34,912 nucleotides of DNA. It comes from an uncultured Ferrovum sp. (GTDB taxonomy: Bacteria > Pseudomonadota > Gammaproteobacteria > Burkholderiales > Ferrovaceae). A model generated the notes under the pieces. The model was not told the origin of the DNA. It searched no databases and worked only from the letters and a program-made list of their open reading frames with translations. Position 1 is the stretch's first letter; each line of letters starts with the position of its first letter. A program made the translations under genes and the position numbers. Where the stretch lies: positions 1-34,912 of the forward strand of contig CAIVHB010000083.1 in NCBI GenBank assembly GCA_903905585.1, written 5' to 3'. Below, piece after piece: positions 34,606 to 34,912 of the stretch.

Positions 34606-34912
34606 ATGCCAATCCCTTCTCAGCTGTACATGCTTTTCTTATCCTTAGCCCAAGGTGTCAGGGATTTGCCTGAACTTCCCAAAATGGATGCAACCGAGGA
34701 AAGATTGATGCATCTTTTTGCTATCGCATGGTTTTCTGGCAAAAATATTGGGGTGATGGATGCCATGGAAATGGTGGAAGATATTTCCCCGCGCACTGTG
34801 CATCGCCGCCTCAAGACTTTGCGTGCTAAAGGTTTATTGGCTCTAGATTCAGACCACAGCGGAACAAAAAAATTTGTTGTGCCCACTGAGCTGGCCAACA
34901 CATATTTTTCCC
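34606..34912 (+). CDS. Winged-helix transcriptional regulator-like protein, 5' part
   Basis: A frame of 102 codons that starts at ATG 34606 and is still open at the end of the window, so the C-terminus is missing. After an N-terminal helical part (SQLYMLFLSLAQGVRDL), residues 50-80 read as a helix-turn-helix (MDAMEMVEDISPRTVHRRLK) followed by TLRAKGLL and a short wing (DSDHSGTKKFVVP), the layout of a MarR/IclR-like winged helix. The visible part has no ligand-binding domain. It diverges from the OFA transporter gene, so local control of that gene is a reasonable inference but not shown. No ribosome binding site is clear. Confidence 0.7.
   Translation, partial: MPIPSQLYMLFLSLAQGVRDLPELPKMDATEERLMHLFAIAWFSGKNIGVMDAMEMVEDISPRTVHRRLKTLRAKGLLALDSDHSGTKKFVVPTELANTYFS

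Overview
The window looks like a chromosomal segment of a betaproteobacterium, most likely order Burkholderiales. The evidence is gene order and protein type: lptD-surA-pdxA-ksgA divergent from amgK-murU-pepP-ubiH-ubiF-dsbC, apaG divergent from rpe-trpE, and miaB-phoH-ybeY-corC-lnt followed by glyQ-glyS-gmhB-plsC. Base composition is moderate (by eye below 50% G+C), so a freshwater or reduced-GC member of the order is plausible, but I cannot name a genus. Almost everything is ordinary housekeeping sequence. I saw no tRNA, rRNA, CRISPR array, insertion sequence, phage gene or integrase.

Layout. 1-894 is the 3' part of a long coiled-coil protein. 931-3611 (+) is a compact three-gene group: a DUF1295 membrane reductase-like protein, a methyltransferase of the cyclopropane-synthase family resembling coclaurine N-methyltransferase, and an unknown secreted protein. 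3704-7246 (-) holds ndh, trpE and rpe. 7298-9159 (+) holds apaG and mltA, with an additional 34-codon membrane-protein gene on the opposite strand between them (7689-7793). 9162-15985 (-) runs amgK, murU, pepP, ubiH, a second ubiquinone hydroxylase, dsbC and trpG. 16084-21479 (+) is lptD-surA-pdxA-ksgA. 21476-32379 (-) is a tight run of eleven genes from miaB to a YgjP-type metalloprotease. 32544-34217 (-) is an OFA-family MFS transporter, separated by 388 bp of AT-rich DNA from a divergent helix-turn-helix gene that leaves the window.

Functionally the window is dominated by envelope construction: LptD and SurA (outer membrane assembly), AmgK/MurU and MltA (peptidoglycan turnover and recycling), GmhB (LPS heptose), PlsC (phospholipid), Lnt (lipoproteins), DsbB and DsbC (periplasmic disulfides). 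The rest covers translation (GlyQS, KsgA, YbeY, MiaB), ubiquinone and respiration (UbiH, UbiF-like, Ndh), and tryptophan and pyridoxal synthesis.

I found no clearly new multi-gene system. The points most worth following up are the small membrane-protein gene whose start codon overlaps that of mltA on the other strand, the lipid-modification-like trio at the left end, the fusion of a small-subunit-like helix to the MFS transporter, repeated CATTAAG half-sites in the transporter/regulator intergenic region, the separation of trpE from trpG, and a probable CTG start for pdxA.
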